Positions 33,910 to 48,085 of a stretch of DNA of 64,000 bases are shown here, one piece after another (the first letter of the stretch is position 1; the number at the start of each line of letters is the position of its first letter). This DNA is from Biscogniauxia marginata (Eukaryota > Ascomycota > Sordariomycetes > Xylariales > Xylariaceae). A model generated the notes under the pieces. That model saw only the letters and a list, made by a program, of their open reading frames with translations, was not told the DNA's origin and made no database searches. Location of the stretch: NCBI GenBank assembly GCA_022695795.1, contig MU404071.1, positions 1 to 64,000 of the forward strand, given 5' to 3'. A program made the translations under genes and the position numbers.

Positions 33910-33954
33910 TTCGACATCCTTATTGGGGTTCCTTTTAACAGAGCTGATTTATAA
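33910..33954 (-). repeat. LTR split by a later insertion, second part
   Basis: It continues the LTR from 26,272 after the CTTGT duplication and ends GCTGATTTATAACA, equivalent to the CTGATTTGTAACA end of the solo copy at 17,084 read on the other strand. Confidence 0.88.
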
Positions 33955-36900
33955 CATTATAATACTTTATTATTTTATTTTAAATAAACTATAATTATAT
34001 TACTTAAACTTTTTCGAATAATATTTCTACTTTTAAGGTTTTTATTTCGATTTTTAGTATTTTTGTGAGTTCGATTAATTATTTTTAGATTTCCGCTTTT
34101 TAACCGTATATTACCTCGTATAATGACATCTTTATATCCTCGTTAATCGAAGTATTATATGTTATTTAAGTTATTAATAATAATTCTACTTAGTTATTTA
34201 TTTCCTAGTTAATATAGCTTTATAAATATTGTTTTATTATTTAATTTAATTTTTTTGTTTATTTATTTAATTAAAAATGATATGTTATAAATAACTTTTA
34301 TTTAATTCTTATTCGTTTTATTAAATTAATTTAAAACTTCGAAGTAAATAACTTATCTCTATTTAAAATAATACGTTTTAATAATTTATATTTATTAATA
34401 TACTTTTTTAAAAAATTAAAAGTTAATTATTTTACTATGTTTAACTCGTTAAATAATAAAAAGTAGGTATATTTCGTGAGTTTATTAATAATTACTTATA
34501 TATTATTATAAAGTACTTTTATAATAAGGTTTTTTAACTTAAAAAGTTTTATTACGAAATCTTATATAATTATGTACCACGCTTTATTAAGTATTTAAGT
34601 TAATTATAATAGTTTATATGGTTTATATCGTGATATTTTAGCTTTATTATAAACGTTATAACTCTTTATAACTCTTTTAATTATTTATTACATTTCTAGA
34701 AAGTCGAATTCTTTTTAAAATCGTTTTAACGTTTTGAAAATTCCCTAGTGACTATATAGAAAGTATTTATAAAATTTCTTAATAAATTCGTCTCGGATTT
34801 ATTCCGGTACGTAAGCTTTCTCCCGGTATAAGAGAAGTTCGTTATTAGATCTTTATTACGATTATAACTACTTTTTTTTTAATTATATCCTTCCTTAAAA
34901 CGTTATTTCTAATTTCTTATATTAATTCGCATATAAGTAAGTATAATAAATTCGTCACTTTATTATTTAAACATTTAAACATTTCTTTTATTAATTTTTA
35001 ATTTATAGTTTTCTTTTTTATTAAAAAGATTTATTTAAATGTTTTTTTAATATAATAAATTTTAAAATTAAATTTAAACAAGAAAATCATTTAACATTTA
35101 TATCTTTAATTAAGCGTTTATATTGTTATAAATTATATAAGGTTTTTATGGTTTAAATAAATATTAATAAGTTCTTTAGTTTTATTAAGCTATAATTCTT
35201 ATTCTTTTAATGCTTTAATGACTATTAATAGTTCTTTGTTATAAATTTAATAATTTAATTTAGCATTATATAGTGCCTTAAATAAGTACGCGACTAAGTA
35301 TTATTTTTTATTATTTTTTAGTTATTTTAAGATTACTTTAATGGCAAAATCTAAAGCGTTTGTTTTTAGTTGTTTCTTTTTATTTTCGTTTAAAAGTTTA
35401 TAAATAACCTTATTAGTTATAACTTTCTTTAATTATTAAAAAGCCTATTTAGCTTTTTTAGTAAAATAAAAAGCTTTTCTTGTTTTCGTTAAAGTAATTA
35501 ATTCCGTTAATAACTTAATAATTCGCTTAAAATCTTAAATAAATTATTTAACGTAATTAATAAAGTCAAGAAATGCGTATACGTTTATAACACTTTTAAG
35601 TTCTAATTAATTCTTAATTATTACTATTTTTCCTTTTTAAATATAGATTTTTTTAGACTTATTATAAACCTTAAATAATTTAGTTTTTTAACATGTTATT
35701 TATTTTCTTTAAGGCTTTTAATACTTATTTTTTATATTTTTTATACTTCTTTTCGTTTTTTAAATAAATTAATATATCGTTTAAATAAATAAATATAAAT
35801 TTATTTAAAAACTTACGAAATATTATTATAATTATATATTAAAATGTAATAATTATATTAATAAGTTTAAATGGCATAACTTTATACTTATAATATCTAT
35901 ATATCGTTTAAAAAGCGGTGTATTATTCGTGTCTTTTAATCATTTTAATTATATAATAATTATCGCGAAAGTTTAATATTATAAAGATTTAAGCTTTATT
36001 AATTTGCTTTTTTATAAGTTTTATTAATAATAACAAGTATTCGTTTTTTTATTACTTTATTAAGGTATTAATAATTATTTATTTATCGTTATATTAAATT
36101 TCTTTTTTTATTAATACGTTATTTTTTGTTTTTATCGATCTTTAATACTATAATTACCGGGTATTTTAATGAAAACTTTAACTCTCGAATATATCCTTTA
36201 TTAAATTCCTTTTAAATTCCTTTTTATAATGCCTTTTATTTTTCTTGATTTATAAAATACATTAAAAATAATTTTAATTATTTTCTTTTTTAAAATAAAT
36301 CTAGTAATTTTATTAATTATATTTTAATAATTCTTTTTTTATTTTCTTTTTAAATAATTTATAAAAACGAAAGTATTTATATAATAATTTTTTCGTTAAA
36401 TTTTTAAGCTTGATTACTTGAATTATATAAGCGATATATTTCGTCTTTATATTTATTTTTTTAGTATTATTTGCGGTACTTATCTTATAACTCATAATAA
36501 TTAACTCTTTTTAATCTTAATTTTAATAAAGCGTATTTATCTCGAAATTTATTTTTAAAATTATATCGTGATTTAATATATATATAATGTTATAAATGAC
36601 TTATTTAAAATGTTTTTAAATAGTTACTAAAAAAGGAACTATTTTTTAATACCTTATTATTCTCGTAATTAAATATATATATTTTTAAAGTTCCGTAATT
36701 TATATATTTATAATATATTGTTCTTTTAAGTTATTTTAGTTAAAATATAATTTTTATTTATTCTTAAATTTATAAGGGTTTTATATTTTCTTTTATTATA
36801 CTTAATTTTAATTATAATGGTATTATTAAGTTCTAATTAGACTTCGTATAAAAACTTATTATTTATGGCTTTTCGCTGCTTTACTAGTGAAAGTCTTTAT

Positions 36901-38268
36901 TGTTTTTTAGTTTTCTACGTTTCTTTTCTTTTAGGTTTCTTTAAATCGCTACGGCCTTAATGTTTTTTCATTTTTAGGTTTTTATAAAAGCGTGTTTTTA
37001 GTAATTATTATTTAAATAATCTTTTTAACTACCTTTTAAGTAATAAAAGGTAAAAAGTTTATTCTTTATATAAAACCTTATATATTAAAACTTTAATTAT
37101 TTTTAAAGGCCTTTTTATAACTTAAATTTATTTTTCTATTAATTTAAAGCCTTTTAAGGTTTTAAATTATTTTCGAATAAAAAGTATAATTCTCGAATTT
37201 GCTTATTAAAAATAACTTAATATCTTTTTATAAGTTTATATATATTTTTAAAAACTTTCCTTTTTTTAAAAAATATACCTTAACGATTTATTTATAGCTT
37301 AATTTAGTCGTACGTATTTTTACTTATTATTTTATTAAGTATTTCCTTATAAAACTAAATAAATTAATGTCATATTTAACTCGTTTTTCAAGTTAACGTG
37401 AAAAATGTAATCCTTTTTATAATTTTTATAATTCTTCCTTAACTTCGTTTTCTTTAAAACCCGTTTCAAGTAAATCGTGTATATTACATAATATTAAAAT
37501 ATAATATATATAACCCTTAGTAATTATTTTATTATTTCTTTCGGAATTTAAATAAAGATAATATACTTTAAAATAATATAACTATCGTGAGACGTTATTA
37601 TAAATATATTTATTTTCTTTTGTGTTATTACTTTCCGGTTTTTAAAGATAATAACCGGTTTTGTCTTTAAAGCTTTAATATAACGATATATATTCTTTTT
37701 ATAATTTTATAATTTTATCCTTTTTAAGTTAAAATGTTTCGTTTTCTAGTTATTTTACCACTTTTAACTTTAATATAAGGTTTTTACTTAATAACCTATT
37801 AAGCTAGCTAATATTATTTAAGTTTAATAAATATCGTAGTTATTATTTATATAAAACTTTCGATATAAGTTATTATATTTACTTTTTCCTTAGTATATTT
37901 CGCATTTATCGTTATTATAATGGTTTTAATGTAATTTATTATGGTTTAACTTAACTCTTAAGTCGTATTTTAATTTATAGGTATTATACTTATATAATAA
38001 TTCGTTTTCGTTATATCTTTACTTAGCTTATTTTGGCGTGAAATACTTTAAATAGTTTTAAAGATTAACTTAATAACATTTATAAATTTCGTGAATTATA
38101 ACAAGTAAGCGATAATACCTTAAGTAATATTTATAAGCTTTTTTTTTATAAGGATTTCTTTATTCTTTTTTATTTTAATAATAGTAATAATAAATATTTA
38201 ATTTATTTCCTTATTATTTTCGAAATGAATTTTTATTTCGGAGGTTCTTTTTTCGGGTTAAGAAATCC
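33955..38268 (-). mobile_element. Minus-sense chromovirus fragment (pol and part of gag)
   Basis: It resumes inside pol at a position equivalent to about 20.15 kb of the second element and runs to the gag knuckle region (equivalent of about 24.42 kb). The reverse transcriptase box is near 35.76-35.81 kb. Small internal deletions relative to sister copies are visible near 36.55 kb. This is the most AT-rich part of the block. It ends where a plus-sense LTR begins. Confidence 0.75.
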
Positions 38269-38700
38269 TATTACAAACCAATTATGTTAAAAGGGTTTTT
38301 AGTAGAGGTAGTTAAACATGAACTAAAAATATATAAACCAGTGGTTCCCTCTTTATAATGTAATATAACATCACATAACTTAATTAAAGGTGTTTATTTA
38401 ATTAAGTTTAATTCTCTCGATATTTAATATACTAAACGAGAAAAACGTATATAAAAGAAAATAAGTATAAAAAAAATAGGATTTCTTATATATTTAGTTA
38501 TTTATTCTTTAACTATTAATTTAAAACTATAATCACTCCTTAATATTATAATGAAAATACTTTAAAATCTCTTTAATAAATAAGACATTATAAATTACTT
38601 AAATTAATCTTAATTCACTATTACTTTTAAATTAAGAAAACCTAATATATACTTACTTATAAAGTCAACTAACTAAAAACATATAAAGAGGTTCGTTATA
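38269..38700 (+). repeat. LTR (5' LTR of outer plus-sense element)
   Basis: It begins TATTACAAACC (decayed TGTTAC) and ends GGTTCGTTATA, followed by TTTTAATAACTCC, the shared primer-binding region. Its sequence is closest to the truncated LTR at 49,291. Confidence 0.8.
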
Positions 38701-40743
38701 TTTTAATAACTCCTTAATTAATACTTAATATTAATTCAAAAAAAGGGACTCTTAATCGAACCGTCCCAAGATAAACATGCCCTTTAAAACCAAAAAGTAA
38801 CAAAAAAAAACAAGTAAAAAAACAATAATTAATAAGCTCTTAAACGAAAACTTTAAATTTTTTTATGATATAACAAAAAAGTTCAAAAAAACTAATATAA
38901 AAGTCAATTATAATTACAGCTAAAAAAAGCCCTAAAAAGACACCTTTAAAGCTTAACAAAAAAAATCATTTAAAAAAGAAAAAAAAAGAAGAAAAAACAC
39001 TTAAAAAAACAAATAAATAAAACAACCTTTACCTCTTAAAAATAAACAACCGGAACCACTTTTAAACGATAGCGACCTTAACAACTTAAACGACAAAAAT
39101 AACATAATAACCCTTAATATAAAAAGTTTTAAATTAATTATATTTAGTAAATATAATACGTCAAGTAATTTAAAAGGATTTTTAATTTAAGCCGGAATTT
39201 ATTTACGGTTTTATTACGAGATAATTACCATTAAAAAATAAAAAGTTCTCATGATATTCTAGTTTCTCGTTAAAACTACTTTAACCTAGTTTTAATTAAT
39301 ATTAAAAAATTACCTAAATAATAAATAAAGCGCCTAAAAAGACACAAAAAAGGTCTTTAAAAATTATAAAGAGTTTAAAAAACAATTTAAATTTATATTT
39401 AGCAACTTAATCCTTAAATAATAAACCAAAACTCGACTTTATAAACTACAACAAAATAAAAAGGCCTCGAATTACATTATTAAATTCAAAAAACTTATAA
39501 ATTAATCGTAACTACTTATTAAGAACTTATATTACCTATTTTATTAAAGACTAAAAAATCATATAAAAAATAAGTTATATAAAATAAATCTATATAAAAA
39601 AAAGAACCTAAAGAAATTTAACGACTATATTATAATAGCAATTATTATTAATAATAAGAATTTTAAACGATACCTTAAAAAAACAATATAGCGAAAGAGC
39701 GGCGATCAGCAAAAAAAAGGAAACTATAAAAGTAATACTAAAACAAGGAAAAGCATTAAAACTAAGTTAAACCTTATTAAAATCAACGTTACTCAAAAGA
39801 AGTAAAAAACGCGAAACAAATTAACCATTAAATATTTTAATTATAAAAAGAAAAAATATTATAAAAACGAGTGTTAAAACCTTAAAAAATAAAAACCAAA
39901 AACAAAAAGAATTTCTTAACCCGAGAAAAAAACCTCCGAAATAAGAATTCATTTTAAAAACAACAAAGAAGTAAACTAAATATTTATTATTATTACTATT
40001 AAAGCAAAAAAGAACGAGAAAGTCCCTATAAAAAAAGCTATAAATATTATTAAGTCGACTATAAAGACTATTTAAAACACGACTACTCGTATTTAAAGTA
40101 CCTTATACCAAAACAAGCCTAATAAGAATATAATAAAAGCAAACTACTATATAAATACAATACTTATAAACTAAGATACGACTTAAGAATTAAGTTAAAC
40201 TATAATAAGCTACATTAAAGTTATTATAATAACGACAAATACGAAACCCACTAGGGAAAAAGCTAGTATAACAACTTAAACCGGAGGTTTTATATAAATA
40301 ATAACTATAATGTTTATTAAAACTTAAATAATGTTAATTAACTTAATAAGCTACTAAGTAAAGAACTTGAAATAAAGCTAAAAATGGAAAAATAACCAGA
40401 AAAAGAACATATATTACTACATTAAAGTTTTTATATTAATAACGCTTATTAAGTATATAAAAACTTTAAAGATAAAGCCGGTTATTATCTTTAAAAACTA
40501 GAAAGTAATAACACGAAAAAGAATAAATATATTTATAATAACGTCCCACGACAGTTATAATATTTTAAAGCATGTTATTTTTACTTAAGTTCCGAAAAAA
40601 ACAAAGAAGTAATTATTAAAGGTTATATATATTACACCTTAATACCATGCGATATACACGACTTGCTCGAAACGGGTTTCAAAAAAGACGAAATCGAGGA
40701 ATAATTATGGGAATTATAAAAAAAACTATATTTTCCACATTAG
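38701..40743 (+). mobile_element. Leader and gag part of outer plus-sense chromovirus
   Basis: Plus-sense gag relic with a CCHC-knuckle remnant near 39.83-39.89 kb (KYFNYKKKKYYKNECQNLKK, where Cys has mostly become Tyr). It is cut at 40,743 by another LTR, and its 3' end is probably the sequence after 48,545. Confidence 0.75.
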
Positions 40744-41158
40744 TGTTACGAACTAATAAGGGTAAAGGGAATTGAGTTAGTTATGTAATTTAAGGTCACA
40801 TAACTCTAAAAGGAATTCTCTGTTAAACTCTTGAGAATTAGGGAGAATACTAAGATTCTCTATTAAACTCTTAAGAATTAAAAAAAATATAAGTATTACT
40901 CCTTATAAAAAATGAAGTATAAGTAAATTAGAATTTCTTATATGTTTAGTTATTTATTTTAGTTTTTTAGCTATTAATTTAAGATTATAATCACTTTTTA
41001 ATATTATAATGAGAATACTTTAAAATCTTTTTAATAAACAAAACATCGAAAATCACTTAAACTAATCTCGATTTATTATTACTTTTAAAACAAGAAAACC
41101 TAATACGTACTTACTTATAAAGTTAATTAATTAAGAATACATAAAGAGATTCGTTACA
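40744..41158 (+). repeat. LTR of a further plus-sense copy
   Basis: 415 bp from TGTTACGAACTAATAAGG to GATTCGTTACA. A 102 bp leader follows (41,159-41,260) until the next LTR interrupts it. Confidence 0.8.
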
Positions 41159-41260
41159 TTTTAATAGCTCCTTAATTAGTATTTAACATTAGTTTAAAAG
41201 AAAGGACTTTCGATTAAACCGTTCCAAGATAAGCATACCCCTTAAGACTAAAGAGCAACA

Positions 41261-41706
41261 TGTTACGACTAACAAGGATAAAACGGGAAAAGGTCACGTG
41301 ACCTTAGGGGTCCCGTGACCTAAAGTAGGATTCTTTATAACTCTCCCTATAAATCCACAGAGAATCAAAGAGAAGTGGGATTCTCTGTAACTCTCCTTAT
41401 AAACCCACAGAGAATCAAAGAGAAAATGTGGAAAATGTAGGACATTACTCCTCCTTCTCTTCTTCATAAATAAATTAAAATCTCCTTATATATCTAGTCA
41501 TTTATTTTAGTTTTTTAGCTATTAATCTAAAACTATAGTCACTCTTTAATATTATAATAAAAGTACCTTAAAACCTCTCTAACGAATATAACATTATAAA
41601 TCAATTAAACTAATCTTAACCCATTATTACCTTTAAATTAAGAAAACCTAATACGTACTTACTTGTAAAGTCAATTAATTAAGAACATATAAAGAGGTTC
41701 GTCACA
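41261..41706 (+). repeat. 5' LTR of plus-sense near-complete element
   Basis: 446 bp from TGTTACGACTAACAAGG to GGTTCGTCACA, first LTR subfamily, with GGTCACGTGACC and repeated GAGAATCAAAGAGAAGTGGG units. TTTTGATAGCTCC follows. Confidence 0.87.
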
Positions 41707-44700
41707 TTTTGATAGCTCCTTAATTAGTGCTTAACATTAATTTAAAAGGAGGGACTCTCGGTCGAACCGCCTTAAAACAAGCATGCCCCTTAAAACTAAA
41801 GAGTAATAAGAAAAAAAACAAGTAAAAGAATAACAATTAACAAATTCTTAAACGAAAGCTTTAGATTTTTTTATAGTATAATAAAAAGGTTTAAAAAAAC
41901 TAATATAAAAGTTAATTATAATTATAATTAAAAAAGAGTCACAAAAGGACACCTCGAAAGCTTAACAAGAAAAATCATCTAAAAAAGAAGAAAAGGAGGA
42001 GGAAAAAACACCTAAAAAAGAAAACAAATAAGCAAAATAACCCCTACTTTCTAGAAACAAGTAACTAAAACCACTTTTAAACGATAGCGACCTTAATAAC
42101 TTAAACGACGAAAATAATATAACAACCTTTAATATAAAGGGTTTTAAACTAATTATACCTAGTAAATATAATAAATTAAGCGATTTAAAAGGATTTTTAA
42201 TTTAAGCCGGAACTTATTTACGGTTCTATTATAAAACGATTATTACTAAGGAATAAAAGGTTTTCACGGTATTTTAACTCCTTGTTAAAACTGCTTTAAC
42301 CTAGTTTTAACTAATGTTAAAAGATTATCTAAAAAACGGATTAAACGCCTAAAAAGACATAAAGAAAGTCTTTAAAGATTATAAGGAGTTTAAAAAACAA
42401 CTTAAGTCTATATTCGGCAATTTAATTCTTAAGTAATAAGCCGAAGCTTAACTTTATAAATTATAACAAAATAAAAAGGCTTTAAATTACGTTATTAAGT
42501 TTAAGAAACTCGCAAGTTAATTATAACTACTTATTAAAAGCTTATATTACTTATTTTATTAAGAACTAAAAAACTATATAAAGAATGAGCTATATAAAAC
42601 GAACTTATATAAAGAAAAGAACCTAAAAAAGTTTAATAATTACGTTATAATAATAATTGCTATTGATAACGAAAATTTCGAACGGTACCTTAAAAAGAAA
42701 AAAACGGTATAACGAAGGAATAGCGATTAGCTGAAAAAAGGAAATCACAAAAGCGGTGCCGGAACTAAGAAAGGCATTAAAACCAAGTTAAACCCCATTA
42801 AAATTAACGTTACTTAAAAGAAGCAGAAAAAACGAAATAAATCAATTATTAAGTGTTTTAACTATAAAAAGAAAAAACATTATAAAAACAAGTACCGAAA
42901 TCTTAAAGAACAGGAACCAAGAACGGGAGGGATTCCTTAACCCGAAAAAAGAACTTTTAAAGCGAGAATTCATTTCGAAAATAATAAAAAAATAAACTAA
43001 GTATTTATTATTACTATTATTAAAATAAAATAAAACGAGAAAGTCCTTATAAAAGAAATTTATAAATATTATTAAGTTAACTATAAAGACTATTTAAAGA
43101 ATAATTATTTATACTTAGGATATTTTATATTAAAATAAGCTAAATAAGGATATAACAAAAACAAATTACCGTACAAGTATAATAATTATAAATTAGGATA
43201 TAACCTAGGAATTAAGTTAAACTATAATAAGCTACATTAAAGCCATTATAACGACGATAAGTATAAAACCTATTAAGGAAAAAGCTAGCATAATAACTTA
43301 AATTAAAGGTTTTATATAAATAATAATTATAATATTTATTAAAACTCAAGAAAATATACATCGTTATATTAAAGCTTTTATATTAACGACGCTTATTAAG
43401 TATATAAAAGTTTTAAGGATAAAGTTAATTATTATCCCCAAAAACTAGAAAGTAATAACATAAAAAAAATGAATATATTTATAATAACGTCTTACGATAG
43501 CCACATTACTTTAAAGCATGTTATTTTTACCCGAGTTCTAAAAAAAGTAACGAAATAATTATTAAAAGTTATATATATTACACCTTAATATTATGCGACG
43601 TACACGACTTGCTCGAAGCGGGTTTCAAAAAAGACGAAGTTAAGAACGAGTTATAAGAATTATGGAAAGAACTACATTTTCTATAATGGCTCGAAGAACG
43701 AGTTAAGTATAATATTAATTTGTTTAGCTTAATAGAAAAGCACTTAATAAAATAATAAGTAAAAATACGTGTAATTAAACTAGGTTATAAACGAATCGTT
43801 AAGACATACTTTAAAAAAAAGGGAAAGTTTCTAGAAATTAATATAAACTTATAAAGAAATATCGAGTTATTTTTAATAAACGAATTTAAGAATTATATAC
43901 TTTATTTAAAAATAATTTAAAATCTTAAGAAATTTCGAGTTAATAAAAAAATAAACTTAAGTTATAAAAAGACCCTCGAAAAAGAATTAAAGTTTTAATG
44001 TGCAAGGTTTTACATAAAAAATAGTTAAAAGAACTATTTAAATAATGATTACTAAAAACACGCTTTTATAAAAGCTTAAAAATGGAAAGATATCCGGGTT
44101 ATAATAACTTAAAAAAACCCAAAAAAGAAAAAGCGTGGAAAACCAAAAAACGGTAAAAGCTCTCGCTAATAAGGCAGCGAGAAGCCATAAATAGTAAGTC
44201 TTTGTATAAAGTTTAATCGAGACTTAATAATACCATTAAAACTAGAATTAAGTATAATAAAAGGGAGTATAAAGCCCTTATAAACTTAAGAGTAAATAAA
44301 AGTTATATCTTAACTAAGATAACTTAGAAAAACAAAATACTTTAAATATATAAATAAAGTTTATATTAATTATAAAACTTCGAAAGATATATATTTAGTT
44401 ATAAAAATAGTAAAGTATTAAAGAAATAATCCCTTTCTCGGTAACCATTTAAAGACATTTTAAATAAGTCATTTTTAATATTATATATATATTAAGTCAT
44501 AATATAATGCTAAAAATAAATTGGCTTAAAAAAAGTAATTTATAAATAAATTTCGAGATAAACACGTTTTATTAGGATTAAAAATAAGAGGAGTTAACTA
44601 TTACGGGTTATGAGATAAGTACCGCAAGTAACTCTAGAGAAATAGATATAAAAACAAAACATATTACCTATATAATTTAAATAATTAAGCCTAAAAATTT

Positions 44701-47199
44701 AACGAAAAAAGTACCACGTAAATACCTCCGTTTTTATAAATTATTTAAAAACAAGACAAAAAAAGAATTACTAAAATATAGCTAGTGAAATTACTAAATC
44801 CACTTTAAAGAAGAAAAGTAACTAAAACTATTTTTAATATATTTTATAAATTAAGAAAAACAAAAAGTATTATAAAAAGGAATTTAAAAAGATCTTAATA
44901 AAGAATATATTTAAGAATTAAAGTCCTTGTTAAAATGCCTAGTAATTATGGTACTTAAAGTCGATAAAAACGGGAAGTAACGTATTAATAAAAAAAGAAA
45001 CCTAGTATAATGATAAGTAATTAACTATCGACACCTTAATAAAATAACCAAGAAAAACGAATAATGAACCGCATTTCAAACGATATATAAATATTATAAG
45101 TATAAAGTTATGCTATTTAGACTTATTAACGCATTTGTTACATTTTAATATATAATTATAACGATTTTTCGTAAGTTTCTAAATAAATTTGTATTTATTT
45201 ATTTAGACGATATATTAATTTATTTAGAAAGCGAGAAGGAACATAAGGAATATGTAAAACAAGTGTTAAAAGCCTTGGAAAAAACAAACTTATTTGTTTA
45301 TTTAACTAAAAGTAAATAACATATTAAAAAACTAAATTATTTGGGATTTATAATAAGTCCAGGAGAAATCCGCATTTAAAAAGGGAAAATAGCAGTAGTT
45401 AAGGATTAACTAAAACCTAAAAATGTTATAAACATATACGCATTTCTTGGCTTTATTAACTACGTTAAATAACTCATTAAAGATTTCGGGCGTATCGCTA
45501 AACTATTAACGGAACTAATTACTTTAACAAAAACAAAAAAAGCTTTTTATTTTACTAAAAAAGCTAAATAGGCTTTTCAGTAGTTAAAGGAAGTTATAAT
45601 TAATGAGGTTATATATAAACTTTTAAACGAAAATAAAAAGAAATAACTAAAGATAAACGCCTTAAATTTCGTTATTAAAACAGTTTTAAAGTAACTAAAA
45701 GATAATGGAAAATGATACCTAGTTATGTACCTATTTAAAGCACTATATAATGCTAAATTGAATTATTAGATTTATAACAAGGAATTATTAGTAGTTATTA
45801 AAGCACTAAAGGAATAGGAATTATAGCTTAGCAAAATTAAGGAACTTATCAATATTTATTTAAACTATAAGAACTTTATACGATTCATAATAATATAAAC
45901 GTTTAATTAAAAACATAAGCGTTAAATGATTTTCTTGTTTAAATTCAATTTTAAAATCCAGCATATTAAGGGAAAAGAAAATATTTAAGTAGATTTTCTT
46001 AATAGAAAGGGAGATTATAAATCAAAAATCAATAAAAGAAATGTTTAAATGTTTAAACGACAAAATAACGAATTAATTATATTAGTTTACATGCGAATTA
46101 ACATAAAAGACTAGAAATAACGTTTTAAGGAAAATTATAATTTTAATAAGGATCTAACGACAAACTTCTCTCATATAAAGAAAAGATATACGTATTAAAA
46201 CGAGTACAGAACGAATTCGTCAAAGAATTTCACGAACACCCTCTACATGGCTACCAAGGAATTTTTAAAACAATAAAACGACTTTAAAAAGAATTTAACT
46301 TTTTAGGAATGCGACAAACAATTAAAAAAATTATAAAGAATTGTAATATTTATAATAAGGCTAAAGCATTACAATATAAACTATATAGATTATTATAACT
46401 AACCTAGATACCTAACAAAGCATGGTACATAATTACATAGGATTTCGTAGTGAAACTTTTAAAGTTAAAAGATCTTATTATAAGAGTACCTTATAACAAT
46501 ATATAAGTAATTATTAATAAACTCATAAAATATGCCTACTTCCTATTATTTAACGAATTAAGCATAATACGTTAATAAATATAAATTATCGAAACGCATT
46601 GTTTTAAATAAAGATAAACTATTTACTTTAAAATTTTAGATAAATTTAATAAAACGAATAAAAATTAAATAAAAATTATTTATAACGTATTACCCTTAAA
46701 TAAATAAATAAATAAAAAGATTAAACTAAACGATAAAATAATATTTATAAAGTTATATTAATTAGGAAATAAATAATTAAGTAGAATTATTATTAATAGC
46801 TTAAATAGTATATAATACTTTAGTTAATAAGGATATGAAGATATTATTACACGAGGTAGTGTACGGGTAAAAGGCGGAAGTTTAAAGACAACCGATCGAA
46901 CTCATAGAAGCACTAAGAGTCGAAATAGAGGCCTCGAGAGTAGAAGTACTATTCGAAAAGGTTTAAATAGTATAATAACGGCTATAAAAAGAATTATAGT
47001 TTATTTAAAATAAAATAACAAAGTATTATAATAAAAAAAGAATTAAGGGACTAATTTTTAAGAAAAGAGATATAATTTACTTACTTTATTAACGATAAGG
47101 CGTAACATTAAAAATACCTTAAATTAAAATAAAACGACTTAGTAAAAAATTTAAGTTTAAAAAGTTAAAACTATATAAAATTAAAAAAGTTATTTTAAA

Positions 47200-47455
47200 A
47201 ATTAATTATAAGTTAATATTACTAAAAAGATCTAGAATATATTTTATATTTCATGTTTTACTTTTAAAATTAGTATTAAATAACGTTATATTAAAAAACT
47301 AACTAGAATTTTAAAAAAACCCTAATAAATACGAAATAAAAAAGATATTAAATTTAAAACGAATTAAAGGTTAGTTATAATATTTTGTTAAATAGGAAGG
47401 TTACTTACTAGAAAAAAACACTTAAAAACCTTTTAAGCACTTAAGGAACTTAACA
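47200..47455 (+). pseudogene. C-terminal chromodomain relic of pol
   Basis: Plus-strand translation reads YFIFHVLLLKL (family consensus HPVFHVSLLKP) and then YEIKKILNLKRIKG, a stop, YFVK, a stop and EGYLLEKNT. This matches the chromodomain pattern YEVEEIL...YLVKWxGYxxxxNTWEP, with Trp codons changed to stops as G-to-A mutation predicts. It identifies the family as a chromovirus. Confidence 0.82.
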
Positions 47456-47499
47456 AACGAACTTAAGAATTTTCACCGTTAAAACCCGGATCGGCTAGG

Positions 47500-48000
47500 A
47501 GGGCCCGAAAATCGGGGTCTTAATTTAAAAAAGATAGGTTAAAGGAGGGGACGGCCGTAGAAGTAACATTAATCTACTTGGCCAACGAACGCTATTTAGT
47601 CGTTAGTTTGGCTTGCTTCTCTCTTAAACGCTTTTGTTTTTTTTTCTCTACCTTCTCTATCTTTTTAATGGAAAAAAGATCGCGTTTTAACATTTTTAAA
47701 TCTCGTTTTTAAAGAAACTCCTTTTACTTATAAATATAAATTAATCGTTTTGCGAGGGCTTATAATTAATTATTAAAAGATTAAAGTTCTTCTTTTGTTT
47801 TACGACGCTTAATTGCTAATTTCTCGCGTTCTCGATTTATGTTAAATAAGTTAAATATTTTAATATTTAAATTGTTATAATAATAACGAGTTTTAATTAT
47901 ATAATTAAAATAAAGAAATACCTTAAAACTAAAAGACCGAATATATGTAATAAAAGAATCCCGGGATTCCCACTTACTTTTACGAGGTTTTATAAGTAGC
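47500..48000 (-). pseudogene. Antisense extra ORF of the chromovirus, copy 4
   Basis: Minus-strand translation between the chromodomain and the LTR gives NREKLAIKRRKTKEELQSF-like sequence, a Lys/Glu-rich helix (KKIEKVEKKKQKRLREKQA) and a C-terminal FNLSFLN. The order matches copies 2 and 3. The N-terminal Cys-containing part is poorly preserved. Confidence 0.5.
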
Positions 48001-48085
48001 TTTAAAACACTAAATATTATAAAAAATAAAAAGAGAAAAACTTACTCGAGGTTTTTAGGACAAAATCTAGGGAAAGAAGGAATAG

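Larger units (their letters stand above)
41707..48085 (+). mobile_element. Near-complete plus-sense chromovirus internal region
   Basis: Order on the plus strand: leader, gag, CCHC knuckle relic near 42.85-42.92 kb (KCFNYKKKKHYKNKYRNLKE), reverse transcriptase with FVFIYLDDILIY near 45.19-45.23 kb, RNase H near 45.6-45.8 kb, integrase at about 46.2-46.9 kb and a chromodomain near 47.33-47.45 kb. The YLDD box keeps both Asp. Stops from CAA/CAG/TGG changes are scattered throughout. The following LTR (48,086) is of a different subfamily from the leading one (41,261), and the outside 5-mers differ (CAACA, GTCCC). Confidence 0.85.
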
